DNA of 24,936 nucleotides from an uncultured Roseburia sp. (GCA_910587865.1 CAJUNX010000053.1:1-24936); one strand, 5' to 3'. Positions 14,914-22,445 are shown, counted from the stretch's first letter. Notes: a model not told the origin generated them from the sequence alone. A program made the numbers and translations.

Positions 14914-15507
14914 ATGGCAGTAAACAGAGTTCCTGTTCTGAAGAGATGCAGAAGTCTTGGCCTGGAGCCGAGCTATTTAGGATATGATAAGAAGTCCCGC
15001 AGAGAGTTAAAGCGCGGAAATAAGAAGATGTCTGAGTACGCACTCCAGCTCAGAGAGAAGCAGAAGGCGAAATTTATCTACGGCGTGCTGGAGAAGCCGT
15101 TCCACAATTATTATGAGAAGGCAGACCGGATGAAGGGCATGACCGGTACGAACCTGATGACCATGCTGGAGAGCAGACTTGACAATGTCGTATTCCGTAT
15201 GGGATTTGCCAGAACCAGAAGAGAGGCGAGACAGGTCGTAGATCACAAGTTTTTCTCGGTAAACGGCAGGCTGGTGAACATTCCGTCCTATCAGGTGAAG
15301 GCCGGTGACGTGATCGAAGTTCGCGAGAGAAACAAGAGCCTTCAGAGAATGAAGGATATCGTTGAGGTGACCGGCGGCAGATTAGTGCCGGACTGGTTAG
15401 AGGTTGACGCTGAGAAATTACAGGGAACTGTAAAGGAATTACCCTCCAGAGAGCAGATTGATGTACCTGTGGATGAGATGCTTATCGTCGAGTTATATTC
15501 GAAGTAA
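14914..15507 (+). CDS. rpsD: 30S ribosomal protein S4
   Basis: S4 nucleates 30S assembly. The 197-residue product lacks the N-terminal cysteine cluster of zinc-type S4 (only C12 remains), so it is the zinc-free form. The S4 RNA-binding domain lies at about residues 87-150, with RLDNVVFRMGFARTRREARQ. Many Bacillus-type genomes keep rpsD elsewhere; here it sits in the alpha operon between rpsK and rpoA. That makes S4 feedback on this operon feasible. AGGAGG at about 14899-14904 precedes the ATG. Confidence 0.98.
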   Translation: MAVNRVPVLKRCRSLGLEPSYLGYDKKSRRELKRGNKKMSEYALQLREKQKAKFIYGVLEKPFHNYYEKADRMKGMTGTNLMTMLESRLDNVVFRMGFARTRREARQVVDHKFFSVNGRLVNIPSYQVKAGDVIEVRERNKSLQRMKDIVEVTGGRLVPDWLEVDAEKLQGTVKELPSREQIDVPVDEMLIVELYSK

Positions 15508-15617
15508 ATCGTGACGGGACGGATGGGGGCTGCTGCGGCAGGACGCATCTGTTCCTGTATCCGTGAAATGACGATTTTGTTATCAGGCAGATTACCCGGA
15601 GAAGGAGGAATTTGTTA
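15508..15617 (+). other. Spacer rpsD-rpoA with possible stem
   Basis: A 110-base gap. acggat (15519-15524) can pair with atccgt (15559-15564) around a GC-rich core holding ctgc/gcag. There is no T-tract and no convincing promoter. AAGGAGG at 15602-15608 serves rpoA and decides its start codon. Confidence 0.35.
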
Positions 15618-16577
15618 GTGTTCGATTTTCAAAAACCCAAAATTGAAATCACAGAAATTTCAGAAGACAAGAAGTACGGGAAGTTTGTTGTAGAACCATT
15701 GGAAAGAGGCTACGGTACCACGCTCGGCAATTCGTTAAGAAGAATTATGCTTTCTTCTCTGCCCGGCGCGGCGGTCAGTCAGGTAAAGATCGACGGTGTG
15801 CTGCATGAGTTCAGTTCCATCCCCGGTGTGAAGGAGGATGTGACCGAGATCATCATGAATATCAAGAATCTTGCGATCCGCAATAACAGTTCTACCAACG
15901 AACCGAAGGTTGCTTACATTGAATTCGAAGGCGAAGGGATTGTCACAGCCGCAGATATCCAGGTGGATTCTGATATTCAGATCTTAAATCCGGATCTGGT
16001 AATTGCCAATCTAAACGGTGGAGCGGATTCCAAGCTGTATATGGAGCTCACGATTACTAAGGGCAGAGGTTATGTCAGCGCGGATAAAAACAAATCAGAG
16101 GATGTTCCGATCGGCGTAGTTGCAGTAGATTCGATCTATACGCCGGTGGAGCGCGTCAATCTCTCGATTGAGAATACCCGTGTGGGACAGATTACGGACT
16201 ACGACAAGCTTACACTTGATGTCTATACCAACGGGACGTTAGAGCCGGACGAGGCGGTGAGCCTTGCGGCAAAGGTTCTGAGCGAACACTTAAGCCTGTT
16301 TATCGATCTGTCGGAGGCTGCACAGCAGGCAGACGTCATGATCGAGAAGGAGGATAACGCGAAGGAGAAAGTGCTCGAGATGAATATCGATGAGCTCGAG
16401 TTATCCGTACGTTCTTACAACTGTCTGAAGAGGGCGGGGATCAATACGGTGGAGGAACTGACAAACCGTACGCCTGAGGATATGATGAAAGTCCGGAATC
16501 TGGGACGCAAGTCTTTAGAGGAGGTTCTCGCGAAGTTAAAGGAGCTGGGACTTCAGCTCAACCAGGGCGAGGAGTAA
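15618..16577 (+). CDS. rpoA: RNA polymerase alpha subunit
   Basis: Alpha dimerises to scaffold RNA polymerase, and its C-terminal domain contacts UP elements and activators. The 319-residue product starts MFDFQKPKIEI, has the assembly motif RGYGTTLGNSLRRIMLSSLP, and the alpha-CTD at about residues 250-311 with SVRSYNCLKRAGINTVEELT and VRNLGRKSLEEV. Two starts are possible: TTG 15612 and GTG 15618. AAGGAGG at 15602-15608 is only 3 bases from the TTG but 9 from the GTG, and family members begin MFDF, so GTG 15618 is chosen. Ends 294 bases before rplQ. Confidence 0.97.
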   Translation: MFDFQKPKIEITEISEDKKYGKFVVEPLERGYGTTLGNSLRRIMLSSLPGAAVSQVKIDGVLHEFSSIPGVKEDVTEIIMNIKNLAIRNNSSTNEPKVAYIEFEGEGIVTAADIQVDSDIQILNPDLVIANLNGGADSKLYMELTITKGRGYVSADKNKSEDVPIGVVAVDSIYTPVERVNLSIENTRVGQITDYDKLTLDVYTNGTLEPDEAVSLAAKVLSEHLSLFIDLSEAAQQADVMIEKEDNAKEKVLEMNIDELELSVRSYNCLKRAGINTVEELTNRTPEDMMKVRNLGRKSLEEVLAKLKELGLQLNQGEE

Positions 16578-16871
16578 TCACATACATGACCGGCAGTCCG
16601 TACGGATTCTGCGGCTGACCGGAGAAAAAGGAACACCGGCAGAAACAGTAAGTCCAGGGGGCATGGAGTATGTCAGGCCGGCAAAGGATGCATGACGGCA
16701 GTGGGGCGGGACGGCAGGAGACTGCGCAGACCGGCGGCTGGTGATATGCACAGCGCCCGGCGGGTAAGTCCAAACGGCATCACCGGGTGAAAAGGATACG
16801 GAGCATATGTCTGCACACTGCCGAAGAGGCAGGAGGCAGCGGCGTATCCATGAGAATGGAGGAAAAGAAAG
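16578..16871 (+). promoter_or_regulatory. 294-base structured spacer before rplQ
   Basis: No gene is seen in this spacer, which is far longer than the usual few bases between rpoA and rplQ. It contains the palindrome tccgtacgga (16597-16606), flanked by gcag/ctgc; ggtgat (16740-16745) complementary to atcacc (16779-16784); and a 7-bp helix ggatacg/cgtatcc (16794-16800 with 16843-16849) enclosing a ctgcc-gaaga-ggcag hairpin (16818-16832), ending just before the rplQ ribosome-binding site. A 9-base repeat gtaagtcca occurs at 16648-16656 and 16764-16772. A translational control region is plausible; I see no clear promoter. Confidence 0.4.
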
Positions 16872-17408
16872 ATGGCAGGCTATCGTAAATTAGGAAGAAC
16901 ATCCAGTCAGAGAAAGGCTTTATTAAGAGGCCAGGTAACGGCGCTGATCCATAACGGCAAGATCGTTACCACCGAGGCAAGAGCGAAGGAAGTTCGCAAA
17001 ATCGCTGAGGGAATCATCGCAAAAGCGGTACGAGAGAGAGATAATTTTGATGAGGTAACCGTAAAGGCAAAGGTTCCCCGCAAGGATAAAGACGGCAAGC
17101 GTGTGAAGGAAGTTGTGGACGGCAGAAGAGTGACCGTATATGACGAGGTTGACAAGACGATTAAGAAGGATCGTCCGTCCCGTCTGCATGCGCGCAGAGA
17201 GATGTTAAAGGTGCTCTATCCGGTAAAGGAAGTTCCGGCAGAGAACGCAGGAAAGAAGAAGAACACCAAAGAGGTGGATCTTGTGGCGAAGCTGTTTGAC
17301 GAGATCGCTCCGAAGTATGCGGACCGCAAGGGCGGTTACACGAGAATCGTGAAGATCGGCCAGCGGAAAGGCGACGGTGCGTTAGAGGTATTATTAGAGT
17401 TAGTATAG
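16872..17408 (+). CDS. rplQ: 50S ribosomal protein L17 with insertions
   Basis: L17 sits near the polypeptide exit. The 178-residue product is recognisable by MAGYRKLGRTSSQRKALLRG, TTEARAKEVRKIAEGIIAKA, RLHARREMLKVL, and the C-terminal KLFDEIAPKYADRKGGYTRI. The family norm is about 115-130 residues. The extra length is a charged, beta-like insertion at about residues 54-103 and a lysine-rich one at about 117-134. Both keep frame and the conserved blocks stay intact, so this is an elaboration rather than an error; I believe related Clostridia share it. GGAGG at 16858-16862 precedes the ATG. Last gene of the alpha operon. Confidence 0.96.
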   Translation: MAGYRKLGRTSSQRKALLRGQVTALIHNGKIVTTEARAKEVRKIAEGIIAKAVRERDNFDEVTVKAKVPRKDKDGKRVKEVVDGRRVTVYDEVDKTIKKDRPSRLHARREMLKVLYPVKEVPAENAGKKKNTKEVDLVAKLFDEIAPKYADRKGGYTRIVKIGQRKGDGALEVLLELV

Positions 17409-17438
17409 GATCTGCTGACAGGCAGATGTGAGAAAAGA

Positions 17439-17474
17439 CTCTGTATCCCGGGTTGGGGTGCAGGGCCTTTTTTT
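17439..17474 (+). terminator. Intrinsic terminator of the alpha operon
   Basis: An 11-bp stem with G-U pairs (17439-17449 with 17455-17465) and a gggtt loop, followed by CC and seven Ts (17468-17474). An A-tract precedes the stem. A small atctgc/gcagat hairpin (17410-17427) lies between the rplQ stop and the terminator. It closes the whole ribosomal block. Confidence 0.88.
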
Positions 17475-17484
17475 GATTCACATA

Positions 17485-17560
17485 AGGATGGCCGGCAAAG
17501 TCTGGCATTCGCTGTTAATATGAGGATGGCTGCCAGAGCCTGGCATTCGCTGTATATACC
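17485..17560. repeat. 38-bp imperfect tandem repeat
   Basis: Two adjacent copies (17485-17522 and 17523-17560), both beginning aggatggc and sharing the block ctggcattcgctgt, differ at a handful of positions. The second copy contains a perfect hairpin tgccag-agc-ctggca (17531-17545). It lies just after the alpha-operon terminator. No coding frame explains it. Confidence 0.75.
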
Positions 17561-17610
17561 TGCTAAATGTCGTAAATCAGTCAGATACCGGCTGCATTTT
17601 TGATGCAAAA

Positions 17611-17684
17611 GTTCCAGCCATGCATCGCAAAACGGACGAATCGTACTTGCAGGAATGAGCATGTTTTGCGATGCATGGCTGAAC
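17611..17684. repeat. Long inverted repeat, 22-bp arms
   Basis: The left arm 17611-17633 and right arm 17663-17684 are complementary over 22 pairs with a single bulged C in the left arm; the 29-base centre (17634-17662) is largely unstructured. The core of the arms is agccatgcatcgc. No T-tract follows, so it is not an ordinary terminator. The right arm abuts a possible promoter (17686-17713). It could be a MITE-like remnant, an operator or a structured RNA; the sequence does not decide. Confidence 0.85.
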
Positions 17685-17685
17685 G

Positions 17686-17713
17686 TTAACTATTTAAACC
17701 AAACCTATATATA
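17686..17713 (+). promoter_or_regulatory. Possible promoter for small ORF and PBP
   Basis: TTAACT (17686-17691) and TATATA (17708-17713) are 16 bases apart in an AT-rich patch, reading toward the small ORF and the PBP gene. The -35 match is weak. The element directly adjoins the right arm of the long inverted repeat. Between here and 17838 I see nothing else. Confidence 0.3.
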
Positions 17714-17838
17714 GTTGCTCAAAAATATCATGCGCTGTCTGGTGGAAAATTTACGTCCGGTGTGGTAGACTTGACTCATATCAGGCCCGTCAGGGTCGCC
17801 CTGGGGACACCCGGAATGGCGAAAAACGAGGGGATGAT

Positions 17839-18000
17839 TTGGAAGGATATCTGGATCGGGATGCTTCTGCGCGCAATTATCTGGCATATAATGATGACGG
17901 GGAAGCCGCAAGGAAATATTTTGGAACGATTATTTCCGATTATTATGATAAAACGGCTGTCCAAAGAAGAGAAGCAGTCCGATATTGCATGGAGGAATGA
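17839..18000 (+). CDS. Small protein encoded before the PBP (unrecognised)
   Basis: A 53-codon frame starting at TTG 17839, with GAGGGG 5 bases upstream, and stopping at TGA 17998-18000, 12 bases before the PBP start. The product is acidic and helix-like (…EGYLDRDASARNYLAYNDDG…AVQRREAVRYCMEE). It looks far more protein-like than the competing frame that runs across the PBP start. No signal peptide or membrane segment. No in-frame ATG or GTG start exists upstream to the stop at 17695, so either TTG is used or the frame is a remnant whose 5' part was lost or frameshifted. I do not recognise the family. Its position suggests co-expression with the PBP. Confidence 0.5.
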   Translation: MEGYLDRDASARNYLAYNDDGEAARKYFGTIISDYYDKTAVQRREAVRYCMEE

Positions 18001-18012
18001 AAGGAAGTCGCC

Positions 18013-20274
18013 ATGGCCCCAAAAAGGAAAAAGAAGAAAAAATACCGTCTGTTCTGGCTGTTTGCGAAGATACAGCTTGCGCTGTTTCTTCTCGTGGCAG
18101 GGGTGTGCGGTTATTATTTTTTTGGCGGATATGCAAAGGAAGTAAAGGAGTTAGAACGCGAGGCGCAGCGGATGGTCCGGGAATCAACGGAGGAGACGTT
18201 TCGCGGCGGGCAGGGAAGTGTGATTTATGCGGCGGACGGAAGTGTGATCTCGGAATTTAAGGGGGAGAAAGATACATTTTATCTGAGACGTGAGAATATT
18301 CCGGGAAATGTGATCGCTGCGTTTATCAGCATTGAGGACAAGAAATTTTATCAGCATGACGGCGTGGACTATCGTGCGCTGCTTCGGGCGGGCAAAGCAT
18401 TGGTGGAAAACGGAAAAGTGACGCAGGGCGGGAGCACGATCACGATGCAGCTGGCGCGCAATGTGTTTATTTCCCAGGAGCGGACCTGGCAGCGCAAGGT
18501 GCAGGAGATGTATATTGCCTGGAATCTCGAGAAGAAGTATACCAAGGATCAGATTCTTGAATTTTACGTGAACAGTATTTATTTTGGAAACGGGTATTAC
18601 GGGATTCAGGCGGCGAGCCGCGGCTATTTTAACCGGGATGTCGGGGAATTAAGTCTCTCACAGGCGGCTTTTTTATGTGCGATTCCGAATAATCCGACAA
18701 AATACGACCCTCTGACCGGGATGGAAGACACGCTTGCACGCAGGGACCGGATTCTCCTGAACATGAAGCAGGACGGAAAGATCACGCAGAACAGTTACGA
18801 GGAAGCCGTTGCAGAGACGATCACGCTGGAACGGCCAGAGGGGCGGCAGGAGAAAAATGTTTACGTGGAGACCTATGCATGGTACTGCGCGGCCCGGGTG
18901 CTGATGGAGCAGAAGGGATTTGTATTCCGGTATGAGTTTGCATCAGAGAAGGAGGAGGAGACTTACCGTGAGGCGTATGACACGCTCTATGAGATCTGCC
19001 AGGAACAGATGCATACGGAGGGATATCAGATTTATACATCGCTGGATTTTCAGCTGCAGAGTGAACTGCAGGCATCTGTCGATGATGTGCTTTTTGATTT
19101 TACCGAGCAGAATGAGGAGGGTATCTATGCTCTGCAGGCATCGGCAGTCTGCATTGATAATCAGAACGGATGTGTGCGTGCGATTGTCGGCGGGAGGTCC
19201 CAGGATATCTCGGGTTATACCTTAAATCGTGCCTATCAGAGCTTTCGTCAGCCGGGGAGCGCGATCAAGCCGCTGACGGTTTATACACCGTCGTTTGAGC
19301 GAAGCTATACGCCCGACAGTATGGTCGTGGATGAGCCGATTGAGGACGGGCCGCGGAATGCGAACGGGAAATATGCGGGCGAGGTGACGCTGCGGCGGGC
19401 GGTGGAGAGCTCCATCAATACGATTGCCTGGAAGCTGTATGTGGAGCTGACGCCGGAGACCGGTCTGTCCTATCTGGAAAAGATGGATTTTTCAAAGCTT
19501 GATGTGGAAGATTATCGTCCGGCCAGCGCGCTTGGCGGTTTTACCAACGGGGTTTCCGCTTTGGAGATGGCGTCCGGCTATGCGGCGCTTGCCAATGACG
19601 GCCGGTTCCGCACGCCGTCGTGCATTGTAAAAATTGTCGATGCAGGAGGGGAGGAGATCTATGTGCGGGCCGAAGCGGGGGAGGAAGTGTACCGGCAGAA
19701 CGCGGCGCGGACGATGACGGATGTACTTCGCGGGGTATTTACAAACGGCACGGGAAAAGGACTTGGATTAAAGACAATGCCCTGTGCGGGGAAAACGGGA
19801 ACGACAAACGAAAATAAGGACGGATGGTTTGTCGGTTATACCAGGTATTATACGACGAGTGTCTGGGTGGGGTACGATATGCCAAGGCCGATGGATGATC
19901 TGATGGGCTCGACCTATCCGGGAAAAATCTGGAAGGGGTTTATGGAGAAGGCGCATGAAGGACTTGAACCCCTTGATTTCCTGCCCTATGCACAGCTGTC
20001 GGAGGGGTTCGGGGAGACGGATCAGCCGGGAGGAGGAGCCGCAGCAGATCAGCCGTCATCGGGGGCAGAAGAAGAGGAGCCGCTGCCGGGAGGAGGAGCC
20101 GCGGCAGATCAGCCGGCATCGGGGGCAGGAGAAGATGAGCCGCTGCCGGGAGGAGGAGCCGCAGCGGATCAGCCGTCATCGGGGACTGGAGAAGATGAGC
20201 CGCTGCCGGGAGGAGGAGCCGCGGCGGATCAGCCGGGGGAGAGAATTTCCGACGGGGACATGACAGGCAATTGA
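18013..20274 (+). CDS. Class A penicillin-binding protein (PBP1a type)
   Basis: A bifunctional peptidoglycan glycosyltransferase and transpeptidase on the outer face of the membrane. The 753-residue product has a lysine-rich cytoplasmic start (residues 4-10), one membrane helix (about 17-37), a GT51 domain with EDKKFYQHDGVD (catalytic E108), GGSTITMQLARN (139-150) and RKVQEMYIAWNLEKKYT, and a transpeptidase domain with S416-A-I-K419, S467-I-N469 and K594-T-G596. From residue 672 the tail holds three and a half copies of a 20-residue Pro/Gly/Ala/acidic repeat, probably a flexible extracellular tail. ATG 18013 follows AAGGAAG at 18001-18007. It ends within a promoter for the next gene. Confidence 0.96.
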   Translation: MAPKRKKKKKYRLFWLFAKIQLALFLLVAGVCGYYFFGGYAKEVKELEREAQRMVRESTEETFRGGQGSVIYAADGSVISEFKGEKDTFYLRRENIPGNVIAAFISIEDKKFYQHDGVDYRALLRAGKALVENGKVTQGGSTITMQLARNVFISQERTWQRKVQEMYIAWNLEKKYTKDQILEFYVNSIYFGNGYYGIQAASRGYFNRDVGELSLSQAAFLCAIPNNPTKYDPLTGMEDTLARRDRILLNMKQDGKITQNSYEEAVAETITLERPEGRQEKNVYVETYAWYCAARVLMEQKGFVFRYEFASEKEEETYREAYDTLYEICQEQMHTEGYQIYTSLDFQLQSELQASVDDVLFDFTEQNEEGIYALQASAVCIDNQNGCVRAIVGGRSQDISGYTLNRAYQSFRQPGSAIKPLTVYTPSFERSYTPDSMVVDEPIEDGPRNANGKYAGEVTLRRAVESSINTIAWKLYVELTPETGLSYLEKMDFSKLDVEDYRPASALGGFTNGVSALEMASGYAALANDGRFRTPSCIVKIVDAGGEEIYVRAEAGEEVYRQNAARTMTDVLRGVFTNGTGKGLGLKTMPCAGKTGTTNENKDGWFVGYTRYYTTSVWVGYDMPRPMDDLMGSTYPGKIWKGFMEKAHEGLEPLDFLPYAQLSEGFGETDQPGGGAAADQPSSGAEEEEPLPGGGAAADQPASGAGEDEPLPGGGAAADQPSSGTGEDEPLPGGGAAADQPGERISDGDMTGN
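20026..20235 (+). repeat. 60-bp tandem repeat inside the PBP gene
   Basis: Units start at 20026, 20086, 20146 and 20206 (the last partial), each opening ccgggaggaggagccgc and continuing gatcagccg. They encode PGGGAAADQP(S/A)SG(A/T)xEdEPL repeats. Copies differ at only a few bases, so the array is recent or being homogenised and may vary in copy number between strains. The exact 60-base period keeps the frame. Confidence 0.93.
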
Positions 20275-20299
20275 CAGATGTATGGATACAAGTTATCAT
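20271..20299 (+). promoter_or_regulatory. Promoter for the glucokinase gene
   Basis: TTGACA (20271-20276, perfect consensus) and TATCAT (20294-20299) with a 17-base spacer. The -35 box overlaps the PBP stop codon. The predicted transcript would have a leader of about 70 bases before the glucokinase ATG at 20379. Confidence 0.65.
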
Positions 20300-20378
20300 A
20301 AAGAAAAAGGATGACAGCGGCATCCGGGCCCGGTTGGAAAAAGGGCATGTCACAATGAGGAGAGAAGGAGATGGAACG

Positions 20379-21320
20379 ATGAAGAAGTACGCATTTGGAG
20401 TGGACATCGGAGGAACGACCTGTAAGATTGGTTTTTTTGACACCAGCGGAGAGCTGATCGACAAGTGGGAGATCCGTACCAATACGGAGAACAGAGGAGC
20501 AGGCATTCTTTCTGACGTTGCACTTGCGGTGGACAATAAGCTCGCGCAGGAAGGGATCAGTAAGGACGAGGTGCAGGGGATCGGAATCGGGGTTCCGGGT
20601 CCGGTGAGAAGCGACGGCGTGGTCAATACCTGTGTGAATCTCGGCTGGGGAATCGTGAATGTCGAGGAAGAGCTCGGGACACTGACCGGGTTAAAGATTA
20701 AGGTCGGAAACGACGCGAATGTCGCAGCGCTCGGCGAGATGTGGCAGGGCGGTGCGAAGGGCTGTAAGGACGTCATCATGGTGACGCTCGGGACAGGTGT
20801 CGGCGGCGGTGTGATTGTCGACGGCAGAATCGTGGCGGGATTTAACGGAGCCGGCGGCGAGATCGGCCACATGACGGTGAATCCGGACGAGATTGAGGCG
20901 TGCAACTGCGGACAGTACGGATGCCTCGAGCAGTACGCTTCCGCGACCGGAATCGTGCGTGTCGCAAAGAGAAAGCTTGCAAAGACCGCGGAGGAGACCA
21001 GTCTGCGGAAGTTTGAGCGGCTCAGTGCAAAAGATGTCTTTGACGAGGCGAAGGCCGGTGATGCGGTAGCGCTTGATCTTGTGGATGAGGTCTGCGGGAT
21101 TCTCGGTGCGGCGCTCTCGAATATAGCCTGTGTTGTGAATCCGGAAGTGATTGTCATCGGCGGCGGTGTATCCAAAGCCGGGGAGATTCTGATCGATGCC
21201 ATTCAGAAGCACTATATAGAGACTTCCTTCCATGCGTGCAGAAATACGCGTTTTGCGCTGGCAGACCTTGGAAATGATGCCGGTATGTACGGTTGTGTGG
21301 AGCTTTTGCTCGAAAAATAA
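20379..21320 (+). CDS. glcK: ROK-family glucokinase
   Basis: It phosphorylates glucose with ATP in the cytosol, feeding glycolysis. The 313-residue product has the ATP-binding start GVDIGGTTCKIGFFD (residues 7-21), GVPGPV (71-76), N111-D112 with the catalytic aspartate, LGTGVGGGV (137-145) and the ROK zinc motif with H164, C175, C177 and C182 (CNCGQYGCLEQY). The frame is open from 20271, but ATG 20379 gives the family N-terminus and has AGAAGGAG at 20363-20370. It has its own promoter and terminator, so it is likely monocistronic. A ROK kinase for another hexose is possible, but glucose is most likely. Confidence 0.9.
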   Translation: MKKYAFGVDIGGTTCKIGFFDTSGELIDKWEIRTNTENRGAGILSDVALAVDNKLAQEGISKDEVQGIGIGVPGPVRSDGVVNTCVNLGWGIVNVEEELGTLTGLKIKVGNDANVAALGEMWQGGAKGCKDVIMVTLGTGVGGGVIVDGRIVAGFNGAGGEIGHMTVNPDEIEACNCGQYGCLEQYASATGIVRVAKRKLAKTAEETSLRKFERLSAKDVFDEAKAGDAVALDLVDEVCGILGAALSNIACVVNPEVIVIGGGVSKAGEILIDAIQKHYIETSFHACRNTRFALADLGNDAGMYGCVELLLEK

Positions 21321-21338
21321 ATATGAGATCCGTTGGGG

Positions 21339-21385
21339 CGGCCGGCGGGCAGCCTGTGGCATCAGGGGCCTGCCGGCCGTTTTTT
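21339..21385 (+). terminator. Intrinsic terminator after glcK
   Basis: An 11-bp stem cggccggcggg/cctgccggccg (21339-21349 with 21369-21379, one G-U pair) and an inner cctg/cagg stem are followed by six Ts (21380-21385). It is placed just after the glucokinase stop and just before the ribosome-binding site of the next gene. Confidence 0.9.
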
Positions 21386-21401
21386 AAGAAAGGAGCCGGC
21401 T

Positions 21402-22445
21402 GTGAACCTTAAAACACTGAAAAGTGAGGTACAGGACTGGGAGGAGATTCAGGTGATCGGCTGTGATGTGGAGCAGGATGGCGCGCGAAGCCACATCGTA
21501 GGGATGATAAGACAGGGAGATCAGGCGAAACTGTATGTGTTGGAGGATGCGGAGCCGTCCGGGGGAAAAGGAGAAGATCTGTCGGAGAAAAGCGCATCAG
21601 AGGAGCGGCGCACGAACCGTGACAGCTTCTCGCATATCGACGAACACAATTATTTTGACTGGGTGACAGCGATCTCTGTCGGAAACGAGGAATTTTCGGT
21701 GGAGAGCGCCGGAGCGGCAAGCCTGGGAATTCCGGATAACATTCGGAACTGGCTGCTGATTGGTGAGATGATGAAAGCCGGCTGGAGCCTCGCGGAGGAT
21801 CACCCCTTCTGGCAGAGGGATTGGGACAGGATCCTGTTGAAGGAGATCGTATTTCAGACGCCGGTTTCTGCGCTGCCGGACTGGGGCGGGAATGAGGTCA
21901 GGATCCGGCATGGGGAGATGTGGGGGCATGATCTGCTGGAGATTCCGGTACATCTTGCTGTGGGACAAAAGCAGGAGGTCCCGTTTGTGCTGAAGGACGG
22001 GAGAACGGGAACCTGTTATATAAATGCGGTTTATACAATCGATGTGTGGGCGGAGCATGAGAAGCAGTTTGCAGATCCCAGATACCGAAAGATCATGACG
22101 GAGGAAGAGCTTGCGCGGCACAAGGAGGCATTTTACAAAGGGCTTGCGCAGGAGTGCCCGCGCGGCATGTGCTATCTGGGGGTGGAGTACGAGTGTACGC
22201 TGGACGGAAATCTGACCTTTTATGACAGTGCCTGGCTGGATGAAGAGCCGGCCGTCCACAGTGGCAGCGTCACGATCCGCATGATGATCTTAAAGCCGGA
22301 CGATCCGACAGGGCCGCATGGCCTGCCGATGCGCGGCTGCGCAATCCAGACGCCGCTGGACCCGGCGGTGAAGGAGCTTTCAGCCGAGCTGTTGTATTAC
22401 ACACAGAAGCTGCCGGAGAGGGAGGAGGCCATGCCGCCATGCTGA
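21402..22445 (+). CDS. Conserved-looking protein of unknown function
   Basis: I do not recognise this 347-residue protein. It starts at GTG 21402 with GAAAGGAG at about 21388-21395; the open frame extends further upstream but runs through the glcK terminator, so those codons are excluded. The product is acidic, soluble, and has no signal peptide or membrane helix. It has an N-terminal beta-rich part, a tryptophan-rich middle (WLLIGEMMKAGWSL, HPFWQRDWDR), an Asp/Glu/Lys helical stretch, a three-cysteine segment (ECPRGMCYLGVEYEC), and a C-terminal block with KPDDPTGPHGLPMRGC. No promoter is obvious between the terminator and the start, so expression may depend on read-through. Confidence 0.8.
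   Translation: MNLKTLKSEVQDWEEIQVIGCDVEQDGARSHIVGMIRQGDQAKLYVLEDAEPSGGKGEDLSEKSASEERRTNRDSFSHIDEHNYFDWVTAISVGNEEFSVESAGAASLGIPDNIRNWLLIGEMMKAGWSLAEDHPFWQRDWDRILLKEIVFQTPVSALPDWGGNEVRIRHGEMWGHDLLEIPVHLAVGQKQEVPFVLKDGRTGTCYINAVYTIDVWAEHEKQFADPRYRKIMTEEELARHKEAFYKGLAQECPRGMCYLGVEYECTLDGNLTFYDSAWLDEEPAVHSGSVTIRMMILKPDDPTGPHGLPMRGCAIQTPLDPAVKELSAELLYYTQKLPEREEAMPPC

Noticed and set aside
7712..16606. Palindrome tccgtacgga present at 7712-7721 and 16597-16606
   Set aside because: Two copies of a 10-base palindrome in spacers are curious, but flanks do not match and chance cannot be excluded.
17762..18145. 127-codon frame crossing the PBP start
   Set aside because: It overlaps the first 130 bases of the PBP in another frame and has an unnatural composition. 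The frame one base over (17839-18000) is the better candidate.
19940..21202. 420-codon - strand frame
   Set aside because: It is antisense to the PBP repeats and the glucokinase. Its Leu/Pro/Ala-rich low-complexity product mirrors the GC-rich tandem repeats.
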